From NCBI GenBank assembly GCA_964036275.1, contig OZ038440.1, forward strand, positions 1,302,001 through 1,366,000: 64,000 bases of DNA, given 5' to 3'. Made by a program: the position numbers and the translations under genes. The notes under the pieces are model-generated. The model saw only the letters and a list, made by a program, of their open reading frames with translations. It had not been told where the DNA came from and ran no database searches. The stretch comes from Litoditis marina. Taxonomy: Eukaryota > Nematoda > Chromadorea > Rhabditida > Rhabditidae. Positions 13,001 to 25,481 of this stretch are shown here, piece after piece (positions within the stretch are counted from its first letter, which is position 1; every line of letters starts with the position of its first letter).

Positions 13001-13239
13001 CAATAGAAAAAATAATTCCTTGCGCTATTATTTCTCACTCGCACCCACCAGCCACGTTTAAGCTTTATTTCAAAGTTATGTCCTGTTTTTTACATCAACA
13101 ATGACCAAATACGGAAGTTGTGTGTATTGCTTAGTTTACATTTGAATATAATATAGTATAATCGATGTTCCAGGCTCGCAACACTAGCGACTCTTCCGTC
13201 TCATATGCAGCTGGTGCCCTCTTCCTGCACCCAAAGTGA
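10038..13239 (+). CDS. memo-1: MEMO1 homologue (Memo family dioxygenase fold)
   Basis: Nine exons join in phase to 304 codons plus stop: 10038-10195, 10644-10712, 11030-11142, 11491-11602, 11885-12021, 12349-12428, 12584-12688, 12848-12922 and 13174-13239. Vertebrate MEMO1 is about 297 residues, so this is full length. Family hallmarks are present in order: [11 protein letters not shown] near residue 14, [62 protein letters not shown] and [13 protein letters not shown]. The three residues reported to bind metal in human MEMO1 are kept (His54, His86, Cys248 here). MEMO1 couples receptor tyrosine kinase and RHOA signalling to motility and affects redox/iron handling; in C. elegans memo-1 influences NADPH-oxidase ROS. 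A splice acceptor ends at 10023, just before the ATG, fitting trans-splicing or a 5' UTR intron. Exon 4 uses an unusual TTTTGAG acceptor. The second histidine of the usual GPSHH motif is valine. Confidence 0.95.
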
Positions 13240-13390
13240 GCAACTGGATCCTCAACTGTCGAGAGGAAGCCTTCATTATTATTGCATGTTTCATTTGTCT
13301 TTTTGGCTTGGTGGTTGAGGCATACACGGAATAAGGATTCATTTATGATTTTCTAAGCTAAAACTGATCAATAACAAACTCCAAAAATCA

Positions 13391-13589
13391 GAGTGGGCGA
13401 CGATTCAGCTAAAATGCGTTAAGCTACTATCTATTACTCAAGTAAGAACTTCAACTGATAGTTTATAACTTCACAATAGATACTATGCATGGATAAAATG
13501 TTATTGGCCCAATTTGAAAGAAAATTACTCATACAGTTTTTTATACGAGACATAAGCCCGAAGTGTTTTAGCTGAATCGTCGCCCACTC
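13391..13589. mobile_element. MITE with GAGTGGGCGACGATTCAGCT ends
   Basis: A 24-bp perfect terminal inverted repeat starts GAGTGGGCGACGATTCAGCT and is mirrored at the right end. Flanks carry a short direct repeat (AATCA-like), consistent with a target duplication. It lies about 150 bp 3' of the memo stop codon. Confidence 0.8.
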
Positions 13590-14440
13590 AAATCAGGAGT
13601 GCAGAACTTTTCGGTTATTGCCTACCACTCTCAACTCTGACTCTTCATTGACCTGCACGCCTGTCATTTCGATTGTACATATTAGAAAATTGTTCCATTT
13701 GTAAATATGTCGTGTGTCTTAATTTTTTATGAGTTTATCACTTTTTCTGTTTTTTATTCCTGGCAAGTTTGTTAATTTTTGTAGACCATTTGTGCGTGGT
13801 CGACTTTTGTAATACGATTTTTGGGCACTCAAACTTAGCGTTTCTGGGCTCTCTCGTGGCATATCTCATGAAACTTTCGATGAATACTGAAAACCTCGTC
13901 TCGTAAACAATCAAAAAACGCGGCTTCATCTGTCACTGTTCCTTGATATTTGCCTCTCTTCGTTCCATAATAGTGTAGTATTCTTCGTGTTTGTGGTGCC
14001 TTAAAGCACAGTTTATTGCTTACAGATTTTCGTTTATCACATGTTTTCAATTATGGTTTCCCGTATAGGTTATCAAGACCCCTTTTCTTTCGTTTCTTTT
14101 TGTGATTTTTAATAAATGTTAAACTGTGTATAGTTTTTGTTATTAGATCTTGTATGTTACATTGCTAGTGTGCGTCTCTACCCCTATCAATTAAGTGGAT
14201 CATACCGTAGTCTAGTCTAAGTTGAAGGGACCAATCGCTTGAATGATCATAACTTGCAGCACACATCGTAATTAAAATAAGAGACAGCTGATTTTCGTGA
14301 TTGATGTTTCTGTAATAGGAAAAGGTTCCGCTTGAGGTGCTTTACCCCACTTTTGCTGTAGACGTTAATTTCAATCATGAAGATAACGCAGGCTTTATTT
14401 GAAAAAGTTACAGTATACTAGACGTAAAATGAACATTAAC
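13590..14440. other. no gene recognised
   Basis: Two overlapping minus-strand frames of 60-70 codons exist at 13738-14050, without splice context or relatives in the window. A possible polyadenylation signal for memo (AATAAA) lies near 14110. Confidence 0.3.
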
Positions 14441-14550
14441 GTAAAGTTAGCATTCAAATTAGGCATCGTGTACTTAGTCATTGCACGTTTCTGAGTTCTG
14501 CTGTGTTTAACAGGTTGCACGTGCCTGTGCAATCGGCTGACAATATATAT
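14440..14550. repeat. 110-bp dispersed element, copy 1
   Basis: Shares long identical blocks (for example TTGCACGTTTCTGAGTTCTG) with sequences at about 21768-21868, and in inverted orientation at 33528-33645 and 60350-60458. It lies just 3' of receptor A. Confidence 0.65.
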
Positions 14551-14668
14551 TTGTAGAAACGCACGCAAAGGGTGATACATAACCCAAAACCACAACCTGT
14601 GCGAATAATGCATATTTTTGGATGTTGCCTTAAATGATAATTTTTTTATTGTAGACGATATTAAGATA

Positions 14669-16936
14669 TCAATACTTGTTGCGAGCGATGGCTCTCGACT
14701 GGACAATATTACTGGAGATGATCACAACGGGAGTGGGTTTCACGTTCAGCAGGGCCAACAGGGCAGCTCGGAGTTGTTTGTTGAAGTAGAAATAAATATA
14801 GGGATTTATCGAGTTATTGATTATTGTGATGATGTTCTGAGTGAGGGTGATGTAGTAGTAGCCGTAGCCTCCGGCATCGAAACGGCTGAGGAATACGAAT
14901 GACAAGGTCTGAATCTCGAGGGAGAAGCACACGATGAAACCCTGGAAGAAATTCGTGAATTATAACTTTTTAATTTTGTGTTTTGAGATAAAACTACAAC
15001 AAATACTTTTATTTGTGCTATCTAGGAGAAGACCAAGTGCGAAGTTACTTTGATCTGTCAACACAAGGCAGTGTGTTTAGCTGGTAGTAGCAAAACCTGC
15101 TAATTTGATTGTGTTTTAGTGCACCTGTACGTTTACGCGAAAATCTCTGTTGATTTCCTAGTGTCTTTGTGTTCAAACACACCTGTATCAGCATTCGAAT
15201 CTCGGCCTTTCGCATGCTTTTACTCTTGATAATAGTTTTGGAAACATTGTACTTTGTCTTGACAGCCACAAATGCGATTATGTACAGAATCAACATAATA
15301 ACTGGAACAACATAGCTTCTCTTCATGGTGATCTGAAATTGATATAATGTTGTGAACATGTGAACAGTTCACGTGTAAAAAGTGTATTTTCCTTTTACGT
15401 GGCTATTGTATTTACTACTGGCGGCGTAGCAATCCCTCAAGTTTCATGAGATACCTCATGAGCTATTAGCCCGAGCTTCTCATGAGATTCTATTGATTGC
15501 TATGCTACAACATTAACAGTTCACGAGTAGCTAATGAGGTACCTCATTAGAAACTCATATGAACTTCTCATGAGGTTGGAGGGATTGCTACGCCGCCTGG
15601 TGTAGCGTGTAGATCTCAAGTTAACCAGTATCGAAAAATGGTGGTCGCCGTAAAGTGATGAATTCATACGAAATTGGGATTATACTATCTAAATCAAGTT
15701 TTGCTATTCACCTGTGTCCAGATGAATGCAAGTGTTGGAGTTTCGGACTGAGAGCAGGAATAATAGTAGTGAAATGTCTGATACGAGAAGTACTTCTTGC
15801 AGCCGACCAGCATGTACGTCGTCAGCTCCAGGCCATTCAATAACCAAACCGCAACGATCCATCTTTAAAGCACGGCTATACTTACACTATTTCATGAAGA
15901 CTTGGTTACGTTACGTTTGAATAAGAAACTATGACTTGAGAAGGTTTACTGTAAATCAGTCAAAAGAAAGACCAGAAATGGTGGGTCAGAGTAGGATCGT
16001 AGTTTGGGAGATGGAATTTGTTGTATTTTAATAAAATGCGTCAATTTCAACCATACCTGAATATCCGTTTTCCTCCGAACCATGCTTGATTTAGAACAGG
16101 CGCTACAAAAATAGTCACACGATTCACTGACATGATGAATGTGAACAATAGAACTCCAGTGAATGATATCGTGTCGAGAGAAGTGAAGACAGAGTAGAGA
16201 AATCCAAAATCATCAGAATATATCTAAGTACGGGATTGTGAGGTTACCTTCTGATTTTATGACACATTCGGCGATTGTTCTCAAAAATATTCGGAAGCCA
16301 GCTACAAAAACTAGAGAACAGAGGTTTATGCGTTTATGTGAGATCATGACCGCATCGAACTCTTTTTGTTGAACTACACATATTCCTTATATATGAGGAC
16401 AGGCCAGCTAATATTCATTATAGAAAAACTCACATTTTCCCCGTAAAAGGAGAGTGGAAAAGCGATGATAACCTGTGCAACCAACATTCCAATGTCACAA
16501 ATGGACATATTGGTGGCTGTTAGGAAAAACGCCGTTTGAGACACACTTTCTTTTCTTTTCTGGAAATATTTCGAATGTAGTGAGTTGTGCATTCCAAAGT
16601 TTTGAACAATCAATTCTACTCAAGGAATCTGGTAAATCTTCATAAGTCAAGAGCAAAAAAGCTTTTTTTTTCGCTTGGAATCAAAGTACAACATTTAAAA
16701 AATTAACAATTCGCTTGGAATCAAACTGCAAAATTTACAACGATTGTAACTGTTTGTCTCAGAACTTGGGCAAATACGTTGGTAGGTAGCAGAAAAGTGC
16801 CCACCTGTCCGAAAATGAAGACCAAAACGACACTGGGAATCAGTCCTACTAGAGAACAGACTAGGAAGGTGAAGGCAAATACACTTCGCATCTCGGAGGT
16901 TGCAGGAGGGCGCGATGTGGTTGTCAAGTTGTTCAT
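14669..16936 (-). CDS. serpentine receptor A (7TM GPCR, class unassigned)
   Basis: Six exons: 16805-16936, 16434-16559, 16057-16223, 15712-15862, 15183-15332 and 14669-14941; 332 residues. Exon 1 carries the N-terminus MNNLTTTSRPP, with an NLT sequon, and TM1. Exon 2 has TM2 with the CDIG motif (SICDIGMLVAQ). Exon 3 has TM3 and an NRV in place of the DRY triplet. Exon 4 has TM4 plus an extracellular YYSC cysteine, exon 5 TM5 with a KAEIRMLIQ intracellular end, and exon 6 TM6 and TM7 with NNSINPYIYFYF. NPxxY-type TM7 motifs are standard in rhodopsin-like receptors. No signal peptide. Nearest relative in the window is B. Intron 4 holds a MITE. Ligand and cell type cannot be told from sequence. 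Confidence 0.85.
15420..15597. mobile_element. MITE with GGCGGCGTAGCAATCCCTC ends, copy 1
   Basis: The left end GGCGGCGTAGCAATCCCTC is mirrored at the right end as GAGGGATTGCTACGCCGCC. The interior has CATGAG/CTCATG repeats that also fold back. It sits inside intron 4 of receptor A. A second copy, itself invaded, is at 33493-33763. Confidence 0.8.
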
Positions 16937-17777
16937 TGTTGTTCTTTGATACTTCTTACCTCTACCCAATCTAGAAACAGTGAGTGAGAGCACTGTACAC
17001 CATGATAACAAAGTTCGTAGTTCGTTTCACTGATGATTTTTGAAAAGAAGTTGCTAGCGAAGGTGGAAAACTCAAATAGAAATGTTAACATCTGTTGCAC
17101 TTCTGACAATCTCGTTTTAGTGCTACTGATGATGCGAATTATAACAGGAAAAGCTTAAGAACCGAACTACATGCAAAGCTCTCTGCCAAAATTAAGAAAT
17201 GAAGAGAAGTAAACTCATTCATGCTGCGAAGATCCGTTCTGAATTGACTGTATTTCTAAGAAGCCGAATTTAATGAATCCAATTATGACTTGAAATCATC
17301 GAAGCAACAATTTCGATAAATGAACGCGACGTGACGTTTGCACTTATTAACAACTTTTTGATATTTGAGCGACACTCCTTCAATTGGAATGATTGCTGGA
17401 AATGTAGAATTTTTAAGAACGAGTAAAATAGAAACTTGTCGTGTGTCTAGAAAAGAATGTTACTTTTTTATCTTTCTTTGAATCAAGTGTTGTTGTGCGA
17501 ACAAATGAAACAACTTATATATTGTTTATGTGCACTTCCAGTGCCGTCTCAGATGAAGACTAGTAGTTCGTGTTCTTCGCTCTTATGTATACCACTTTTA
17601 GAGTATAAGTTTTTGGCATTTTCGATTTGTTAGCACAATACACTTCTGGAGTTCCACGAATACTCTGTCTACATATGCATAATTTATCTTCGGGAACAAC
17701 AAACTAATTTTGTTTCTTTATTATATTTATGCTGTAAATCAAACAGTTAGAGCATACAATACATAATGTGGAATCGT
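16937..17777. other. spacer between receptors A and B
   Basis: Upstream region of A and downstream region of B. No exon seen. It would contain the promoter of A, but no conserved site shared with the other receptor spacers could be picked out by eye. Confidence 0.4.
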
Positions 17778-20552
17778 TCAAATAGCAGAAACGATAGAGT
17801 TTCTTGTTAGTTGCAATGACTTTCTCGAGATTGATAAGTGGATAGTGGGTTTCTTCCCGAACATAATGAGTAAATCAGTCCGCAGTTGTTTGTTGAAGTA
17901 GAGATATATGTAGGGGTTGATGGAGTTATTCAGGATGCTGATGATATTCTGGGTGAGGGTCATGTAGTAATATCCATAACCGGATATTCCCAGCTTCGGG
18001 GGCGACGTGAACGTGACAGTCTGCAGCTCCAAGAAGAAGCAGATCAGTGCACCCTGTACAACAACTGTGATTTATTGATTTATATACATACAAGCATGTG
18101 ATATATAGTTGAGGTAATTCCCACTGAGATTTTTTACCACTTAGAGATTCAAAAACTGCAAATCTCGGTCAGGGATTGTTCTGTTTCATAAGAACAAGAA
18201 AACGAAAATAAAGTTTCACAATACTTATGTTCGCTCTGAGAACTCAGACAGAACCTGCGGGAGTTAGAGGTGTACTCAAGAGGGCGTGACCAATCGAATT
18301 TTGACATGAAAAACTATTTTGCGAAAAACAGGCGGGGAGGGGACACAGAATCTGGCACTTAGAGGGGTACATGAAAAGGGACATAGTGGGGCAGGGCGGG
18401 CGCGGCAGTAATGTGTGTCATAACAAAGCGAAATCTACCTTGCCCAGGCCCACCATGGATAACAGTTAGTGAGTTTCGTTCCGCCAATGTGCGGTGAGTT
18501 CGAATCCGCTGGTCACCAAAAGTTTTGCATTCAAGTCGAAGTTAGAAAATCTTGGAGTTAGAGGGGTAAAGCCCCTATTTCCAACGGCTAACTCCCAGAT
18601 TTTCCACGGCTAACTCCCCCGACTTTTGTCATAGATATGGTCATCGGAAAATTTAGGCACGCTGGCAACAGCTCTCACATGAAACGGACTATGCTATGCT
18701 TGGAGGACTCAACAGAATATGTTCTGGTATTGTGTCTTCAGCACGATTTGTGTGAATATCGATTTGAGTGTTGTGTTGTTGAAGTGTGAAAACTAAGTTT
18801 TCCTAGTATTGTCTTGCAAAGATAACGCACACAAACCAGACTATTTTTGATGTTCACCTGAATCAGCATGTTAACTTCCGCCTTCTTTCTCAAACTCTCC
18901 TGGTTTCCGATAGTCGTGGCGTTGCTTTTTTTCTTACTTCTCAGAAGCACGAAAATTATAGAATAGAATACGAACATGATGACAGGAAGAACGTAACTCT
19001 TCTGCTTCATTATCTACAATTTTAACGTTTCAAGATAAGTGTTTACGTGATTTGAGGTATGTGACATTTAATACTTCAATAAATACCACAGATAGAAGTT
19101 CTTTCTACAAAACTTCTTCCGCATTTTCTTACTGAGAACTACTGCATTGTTTCCACGAACCTCGCCCCAAATATTTGTCAAATCCTTATATGAATGTGTT
19201 CTATCACACGAATAATAAAAATGGAAGGTTCGATAAGAGAATAGTTTGGTGCATTTGACGAGGGTATATACAGCCAACTCTCCAAACATGAAAATCCACA
19301 CAAATATGGTGAGTCTGAATAAAACCGAGTTTTTTGTAGGAGTTGATCTAGGGAGGACGAACTACAAATTTCTTTTTGCATCTATCCTACAGTGTTTGTA
19401 CTTTGATCCCAGTACGTTGCGGTCGCAGTTGAAGTCTACAGTTCTCCTCAACTATGTAGGATATCTTTGCAGTTACATATGTAATCACATTTGAAATCCT
19501 TCCTAGTCAAACCCCTTCAATTGAATATTGTGAATTTCCTGTCATAACTCGGGTTTTGCAAAAACATTCTCACATGTATATTCTTTTTCCTCCGAATAAG
19601 AACTCGTTCACGCAGGGGGTTACAAAAATTGTGAACCGATTGAATGCCATGATGAATGTAAACAGCAGAACTCCGTTGTATGAGATGGTGTCCAGTGTGG
19701 TGAATATGGTAAACACCATTGGAAACTCTTTGGAATACACCTGAATGTCTGATTTTCTCTGTGCATCAGGCAATTGAGATTGCGTACCTATTTGGTTTTG
19801 GCTCTTGATAACTTTCATTCACGGGGAAGCAAGAAGTGCGCCCTACGCTGAAGCAATCTACAGATTTTGTGTGGGAAAATCTCACAAAGTACATACGACA
19901 TGTCCTATGATCTTATAATGTTTAACCTATTAACTATTCTACGAATCTAATCAGGAAACACGACAGTTCATTTTTGGCTTTCTGGAACAAGAACTTGGGT
20001 TCAAACTCCGAAGTTGAGAAAAGAGAAAACACTCACATTTGTTCCAAAAAAGGACAGGGGAAAAGCAACTACAATCTGGGCGACGAGGGCTCCAATGTCA
20101 CATGACGTCATATTGGCGGCGATGAAGAAGAACACCAGTTGCGATGGATTGTTGTTCTTCAACTGAAAACATTACCATAATCAGCCGAAATCATGCATTA
20201 TGTCAAGTTTCGAAGAAAATCAGCTCTGGATGGACATGAAGCAATTTCATCTAGTGTTTCAATCAGGTATTTCAGGTACAAAAAATCATTCAAATTCGGA
20301 TGGGTAAACCAAACCAGTTGAGATTGCAGGGCTTAGTTAGTTTGCATACATGTCGCACCTATATTTACACGGGTCTGACGCTTTACGTGGCAGTTCAGGG
20401 AAAAAAGTTATTTTTCAAACCTTTACCAAGAGTGCGAGAAGAATGAGATTTGGCACCAAGCCGATAACTGAGAGAATAATGTAGGTCAACGATATGACAT
20501 AACGAATTTCGTCCGTAGCTGGAGGACGAGCCGTAGTCGTCAAATTCTCCAT
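17778..20552 (-). CDS. serpentine receptor B (7TM GPCR, class unassigned)
   Basis: Six exons: 20421-20552, 20037-20162, 19574-19740, 19161-19314, 18858-19013 and 17778-18053; 336 residues. N-terminus MENLTTTARPP, with the NLT sequon shared by the array. TM2 exon reads NPSQLVFFFIAANMTSCDIG; TM3 exon ends in an FNRFTIFVTP motif and GGKRIY. The TM4 exon has the extracellular YYSC cysteine, the TM5 exon ends KKAEVNMLIQ, and TM7 has NNSINPYIYLYF. A TTTTCTAG acceptor lies four bases before the ATG, so the mRNA is probably trans-spliced or has a 5' UTR intron. Intron 5 (18054-18857) is unusually long and holds inverted-repeat sequence. Closest to A and F by motif. Probable chemoreceptor (inference). 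Confidence 0.87.
18258..18621. repeat. inverted-repeat block in intron 5 of receptor B
   Basis: GGGAGTTAG near 18260 and again near 18554 is mirrored by CTAACTCCC near 18588 and 18614, and a second pair (AGGGGTAAAGCCCCT) forms a local hairpin. It may be a decayed fold-back element; exact ends are uncertain. A tRNA-like box B (GTTCGAATCC) lies within it. Confidence 0.4.
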
Positions 20553-21333
20553 TTTCCTAGAAAACATTTGGGAAGTATGCTTTGTACACAAATACCGACT
20601 ACACATAGTCTAAATTCGAAATGTCTGGTTAGAATACTGTAGTTGGTGGTTACTTGACGACCTACAGTGGTTTTCATTACACAACCTCTTCAATGTAGAA
20701 TGGAATGTAGTACGACGGTTTTGAGCAAGCAAGGTAACAAGACTACTACGCACGAACTATGTGAAGAGAATACCACTCAATGTTCCCTTACCGCTGCACA
20801 CGTGGGAAATCATGATCATATGATCGTGATTGTTGCAAGTAACGCCACCATACTCTCACGCTCGAAATTTTTGCAGTGTTGCTCTGTGGCGTATAGTGTC
20901 ATTTGGGTTGGGAGCCATTCGCTGGAAAACTGTTTAGAGCAACGTGAGAAGATCTCTGTATTTCTACAAAAAATCACGAAACAAACTATAATTAGATCAT
21001 TAAATAAAATAGTCCAAATACAATCGAGTACCTATATTAATATGGTAAAGAGTTTGCCATGTTCACGGAGTGGTGCAGAATTTTAACGTCTGATTCTCCC
21101 AGGAAGCTCTTTTTCCCTACTTAAAGGGCTCGGAATATTCACAACTTCGTCCAGAACAAATCCACAACAATCAATAAATAATCTCCCACATTTATTCACA
21201 TTGTGAAATAAATCCACCTGTACTCATGTACTTAGTCGGAAAACTATAAAATGTTACAACACATAAAATAAAAATAATCGTATACCAAGCATGCGCGAAA
21301 AAAACCCCTGGAGAGATTCATAACCTCCTGTAT
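20553..21333. other. spacer between receptors B and C
   Basis: A 139-codon plus-strand frame at 20667-21086 has no splice context or paralogue. No gene called. An AATAAA near 21176 lies on the plus strand. Confidence 0.35.
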
Positions 21334-23983
21334 CTAAAACGTAACAACACGACTAACAGTTGTGATTTGACTACCAGTCTTTCTACCCAGGATGTACAAA
21401 AGTTCCAATCTAAGTTTACTGTTGAAATAGAAGAATATGTAGGGGTTTATGGAGTTGTTTATTATATTGAGAATGTTGTTGGCAATGGCAATGTAGTAGA
21501 ACGAGGATACTTTGCTTCCAATTCTGAGTACAATATAAGAGACGGTGGGTAGTTCGAGGAAGAAACACACGATCGCTCCCTGAAAATTGAAAATCACGTC
21601 ACTGGATGGGATTTGCATTATTGTGAACTTGTATTATTTTATCTTCTCGAATGTTTGCATTCAAATGCTAATTTATCTCATCGAGCCTGTCGCTCTCGTC
21701 CTCGAGTTGTGTTTTATTTAGATATTTAGATAGGTTTCATACTAGAAGTAAGTTGATTAGTCTTGTAAAGTTAGCATTCTAATGAGGCATCGTGCACTTT
21801 GTCGTTGCACGTTTCTGAGTTCTGCTGTATTTAACATGTTTCACGTGACTGTGCAATGGACTAACAGTATACGTGGGTAAATCTCATACTATCATTGGAG
21901 TCCAATCAGACTGGAGAGAAATATAGCACCGAATTTGCAGAAAACTATTCGGTGGATTATGAACCACGAAACGTTTTCTCACCTGCACCAAAAGTGTCAT
22001 TTCAGTCTTTCTTCTCGGGATGCTACCCGTGCCAGCACTGAGTTTAGTTTTGATGGAAATGAATGTGACAATGTACATCAACAGCATCATGAAAGGGATG
22101 AGGATACTGCGATACATCATAACCTAGAATTATAATGTTGTTTACAGGTAAATTCTATATGTAACCGGGTTTTTAGGTAACCTCACCCTTTTTGGTAACT
22201 TCTTTTTCAGGTTACCTCAATAGGTAACCGGCTGGTAACCTAAACTAAAAAACCGGTTACCAGTTTTTCTAACGGATAATTTGAACGGTAACCGGATTTT
22301 AGTTCTAGGTTACTTCCAGGTTACCTACTAAGATATCCTGAAAAAAAAGGTTACCAAAAAGGGTTACTTGAAACCCCGGTTCGTTGTAGAATTGGCCTTG
22401 ATTACGAGCCGAGTGGGATAAATGTATAGTCCAGATCCCATCTCCACGCATGAAGTGCCTTATCTTCATGACGGCATGGCAATAGACCTCCATGCTTTGT
22501 ATTTTTTACGGACCTTACCACTCTATGGACAGAAGTGATCATTATCTTGTTGGTCGATTGAATGGAATATAACTCTGCTAAAGTATTTGCCGTAAACAAA
22601 AATAGTTGTATCATCATTAGTGTTTCATTAGAGAAAGTTTAAGGACCCGACGAATAGTTCTTGGTGAGCATTTGTTTGTTTACGGTTTATCTCAGCTCAC
22701 GCTGTGGCATAAATCAAATGAACACGACAAACTGAAAACCGGAGTCACCTTGCTTCGAAGTAGAAGCCAATAGTCGGCAGGTAATGGACAAGAGTCGTAC
22801 ATGAAAAACGATTCAAATGAAAAGAGTCTGAAACAGCCTTGCAGATGGTACGTGACAGACTCAATGACGAGAACGACCCATACAAACATGATAGACCTGA
22901 AATTACATGTTTCTGTAGTCAATAGGATCTGGCAAAAAAAACAGTGTAGATCTCATCGCTCATCTGCCCCTTATACCCTCTTTTCACTGTGTCTTTCTCA
23001 CAAAACACAACATCTAGAATGTAGATCGTTCAAAATTCTCAATATATACGAAAAACTCCGAACATAGCATGATTAGTTACCAAAACGAACGAACTCACTT
23101 ATATGAGTTTTTCTTTCCGAACAGCCTATCGTTTACAGAAGGGGTAAGAAAAACCGTAAACCGATCCAGCGCCATTAGGAAAGTGAACAACAGCCCTCCT
23201 CTTGAGCACACCATTTCGATTTCGGCAGTAGTCATTTGTATCACTTCAGGAAAGATCTGTCACAAAAATTAATGAAAGAAACAACTCCAAATGTTCCTAC
23301 CCATTGTATTTCTGGCCAAACTGACATACAAGTAGGTTGTTGCTTGTACTTCCAACTACACAACTTTACACTCTGATTTTCAAAAGTTTCATTAGAAAGT
23401 ACATGAGAATCACTAGCTAGAGAATGGGGGAGGGTAAAAGCTACACCTGTCACGTAGATTCGAAACCTGGAACAAGAAACTCCAACGTGGGCTGATCAGC
23501 TGACAAACAATGTGAATAACTTTACATTGTTTGACTGTACATGTTCCGTAGATACTACCTCGAGTAGTATACTGTTCTCACAGTTAGGAAACTATCATGT
23601 GGAAGCTCACATTTTTTCCAAACAGAGAAGCAGGAAAATGTATGAGACCCTGGCTGATCAGCATCCCAATGTCACATATTGACAGCTGCAAGGCTACCAA
23701 GAAGAAGGACGAACGAATGTAGCTTTTCTTGATGATCTAAATCGTATAAATAAAACACAACGACCCGAAAAACATACATGTACAAAAATATTTTTGGAAC
23801 ATATTCTAATACCATACTTTCTGGATTGTGAAACATTTGTAAACTCACCTTGATGAGTATGTAGAGAAGTACAATACTGGGAACGATTCCAATTATTGCT
23901 AGTACCAAGTTCGAGATGGAAAATAACAGTCTAATAGACTGATGCGCGGGAGCTCGTACTGTAGATATGGTCAGGTTCGGCAT
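21334..23983 (-). CDS. serpentine receptor C (7TM GPCR, class unassigned)
   Basis: Six exons: 23849-23983, 23611-23736, 23099-23256, 22749-22896, 21983-22123 and 21334-21579; 317 residues. N-terminus MPNLTISTVRAPAH keeps the NLT sequon. TM2 exon begins IIKKSYIRSSFFLVALQLS and keeps CDIG. TM3 exon is three codons shorter than in A, B, F, G and H and has CSRGGLLFTF followed by LDRFTVFLTP, closer to a true DRY. Exon 4 has a DSCPLPADYW extracellular stretch. TM7 has NNSINPYIFFYF. The protein ends soon after TM7. Receptor D is its clear tandem duplicate (same exon sizes except exon 1). Intron 4 contains the GGTTACC-rich MITE and intron 5 a 110-bp dispersed element. Confidence 0.85.
21768..21870. 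repeat. 110-bp dispersed element, copy 2
   Basis: Same family as 14440-14550, in the same orientation, lying in intron 5 of receptor C. Blocks such as GCATCGTGCACTTTGTCGTT are shared with the 33.5-kb copy. Confidence 0.65.
22151..22393. mobile_element. MITE rich in GGTTACC, copy 2
   Basis: Same terminal repeat as the 7147-7413 element (AATTCTATATGTAACCGGGT at the left, mirrored at the right as ..GTTGTAGAATT). It is in intron 4 of receptor C. Confidence 0.8.
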
Positions 23984-25481
23984 TCTGTCGTCGTCTATCT
24001 AGGCGAAGCTCCAATATTCGGAATGAATTTTTCAAACCTTTTGAAACTTAATTGAATTCATTGACAAAACCTTTATTATCTCATTACTGTCGCACAATTA
24101 TCACATCTGATTGAACAACGATTTCAATCCTAGAAAATGCAAGTGAAGGATTGAAACGAACATCTACTTATAACTAGTCAGCAGACAATTGCTTCATCAA
24201 ACGCTACAAAACTGATAATGAAACCCGTCATGTGAACTTTCTATCTCGCGGCCACGGATACAAAACCTTTCAGAAGAATTGAACGCTTGAGTTCAGCCAG
24301 TACGAGACAGTTGAACAACGGTTATCACGTACTGAATCATCACATACAAACCAGCTTGTGACCTATCATTTTTGTTTGTACTGTAAAGAAATCCAACGCA
24401 AAAACAAGACTAGTTTTCAACACGATTGCCGTCGAGTGGCATTATTGCACACAGTACTAATATAGTTAACACTGTCTTGTATTATTGTTAACGTGTTCGA
24501 TCTAGATCTGGGCTGGTCAACGGGATCGCATTTGAGGTTGTTGAAGTTTCGACCAGCGAGATCAAGCTATCAAGCTACTAAACGAACTGAATGAAGCAGA
24601 TTGAGTCGTTTTACGTTGAAGGAAAACTCTTGGTGGATGCTACCAGCTTAGAAAAGGAGAGAAACAACTTTCAATAACAATTGAAAATACATCTACTGAA
24701 TTTGAAGGGGAAGTAGGTTTTTTGCTTATTTGCCAAAATGATCTGCACCAGGCTCGCAATATTGTGTAGAACAACCTAAAATTCATAGGTAACATATACA
24801 ATTAGGCTTTTTTAATGTCTAGTCACATCATCCTGTTCTCTTTTCTGAAAGAGGAATGAAAGTTGTTGTCATGGAAAGGAACACCAGGTACGGTAGCAAA
24901 GTCATGCAAATGGTGAGGTCATCACAACCTAGATCAGGTGCTGACCAGACAGTTTAGCGCAAAGGTGACTTTTTCATGAGACATATTCTGGCCACTTCAC
25001 ATGGTTCATATTTTATATTTATTCATTCACGTTCTTTACGAGGCGGTGATTATTACACATGTCACAGATATTTGTAGCATAGTTTGGATGACCACAGCCT
25101 GGATCAGGCACATTAAAAAAGTCTATAAGTTTAACTTCTGGCTAAACTATCTAGGCACCACTTTACCCATACTTTACCTACACTATACTTAAACATAGAA
25201 GTGCGCAACAATGTGACCAGAATGTGACAGTGTCAATGCACCCTCCGCGCGAAATTGACTTGGTAAACTGAGTGTTGATAATTGCAACTGGGGTGTGCGT
25301 TTGTGTTTGGTGTGTGCTGCGTGCATGATTTGCTGCTCGTGAATCGGGCGCCAAACGAACTCATTCGAATTTTTCAATAGAATTTGATATTTTTCTTCAT
25401 TTTTTCAACTATTTACATATTAATTAGACATTTTAACTGATCCAGTTCACTCGGCTGTAATAATCTACTGTGTTTCGAATC
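23984..25481. other. upstream region of receptor C with duplicated and transposon-derived sequence
   Basis: No gene seen. About 24640-24890 is similar to 31410-31650, which lies at a comparable distance upstream of receptor D. A decayed member of the GGCACCGTAG MITE family starts near 24890 and related fragments run to about 25165. Confidence 0.5.
25190..25370. repeat. dispersed repeat with a related inverted copy
   Basis: CGCACACC/CAAACACA-type blocks here correspond, in inverted orientation and diverged, to about 27430-27560 (GCACACC..AAACGCACACAC). Both flank the low-coding 25.5-27.4 kb stretch. Confidence 0.35.

Noticed and set aside
13738..14050. Overlapping minus-strand frames with protein-like wording (AFFDCLRDEVFSIHRK)
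   Set aside because: Two overlapping frames, no splice sites that join them, and no recognisable transposase or other domain.
18436..18520. tRNA-like segment with GTTCGAATCC box B
   Set aside because: No convincing box A or cloverleaf; treated as part of the inverted-repeat block.
20667..21086. 139-codon plus-strand frame between receptors B and C
   Set aside because: Antisense to the receptor array, no motif, no splice signals used in phase; likely chance.
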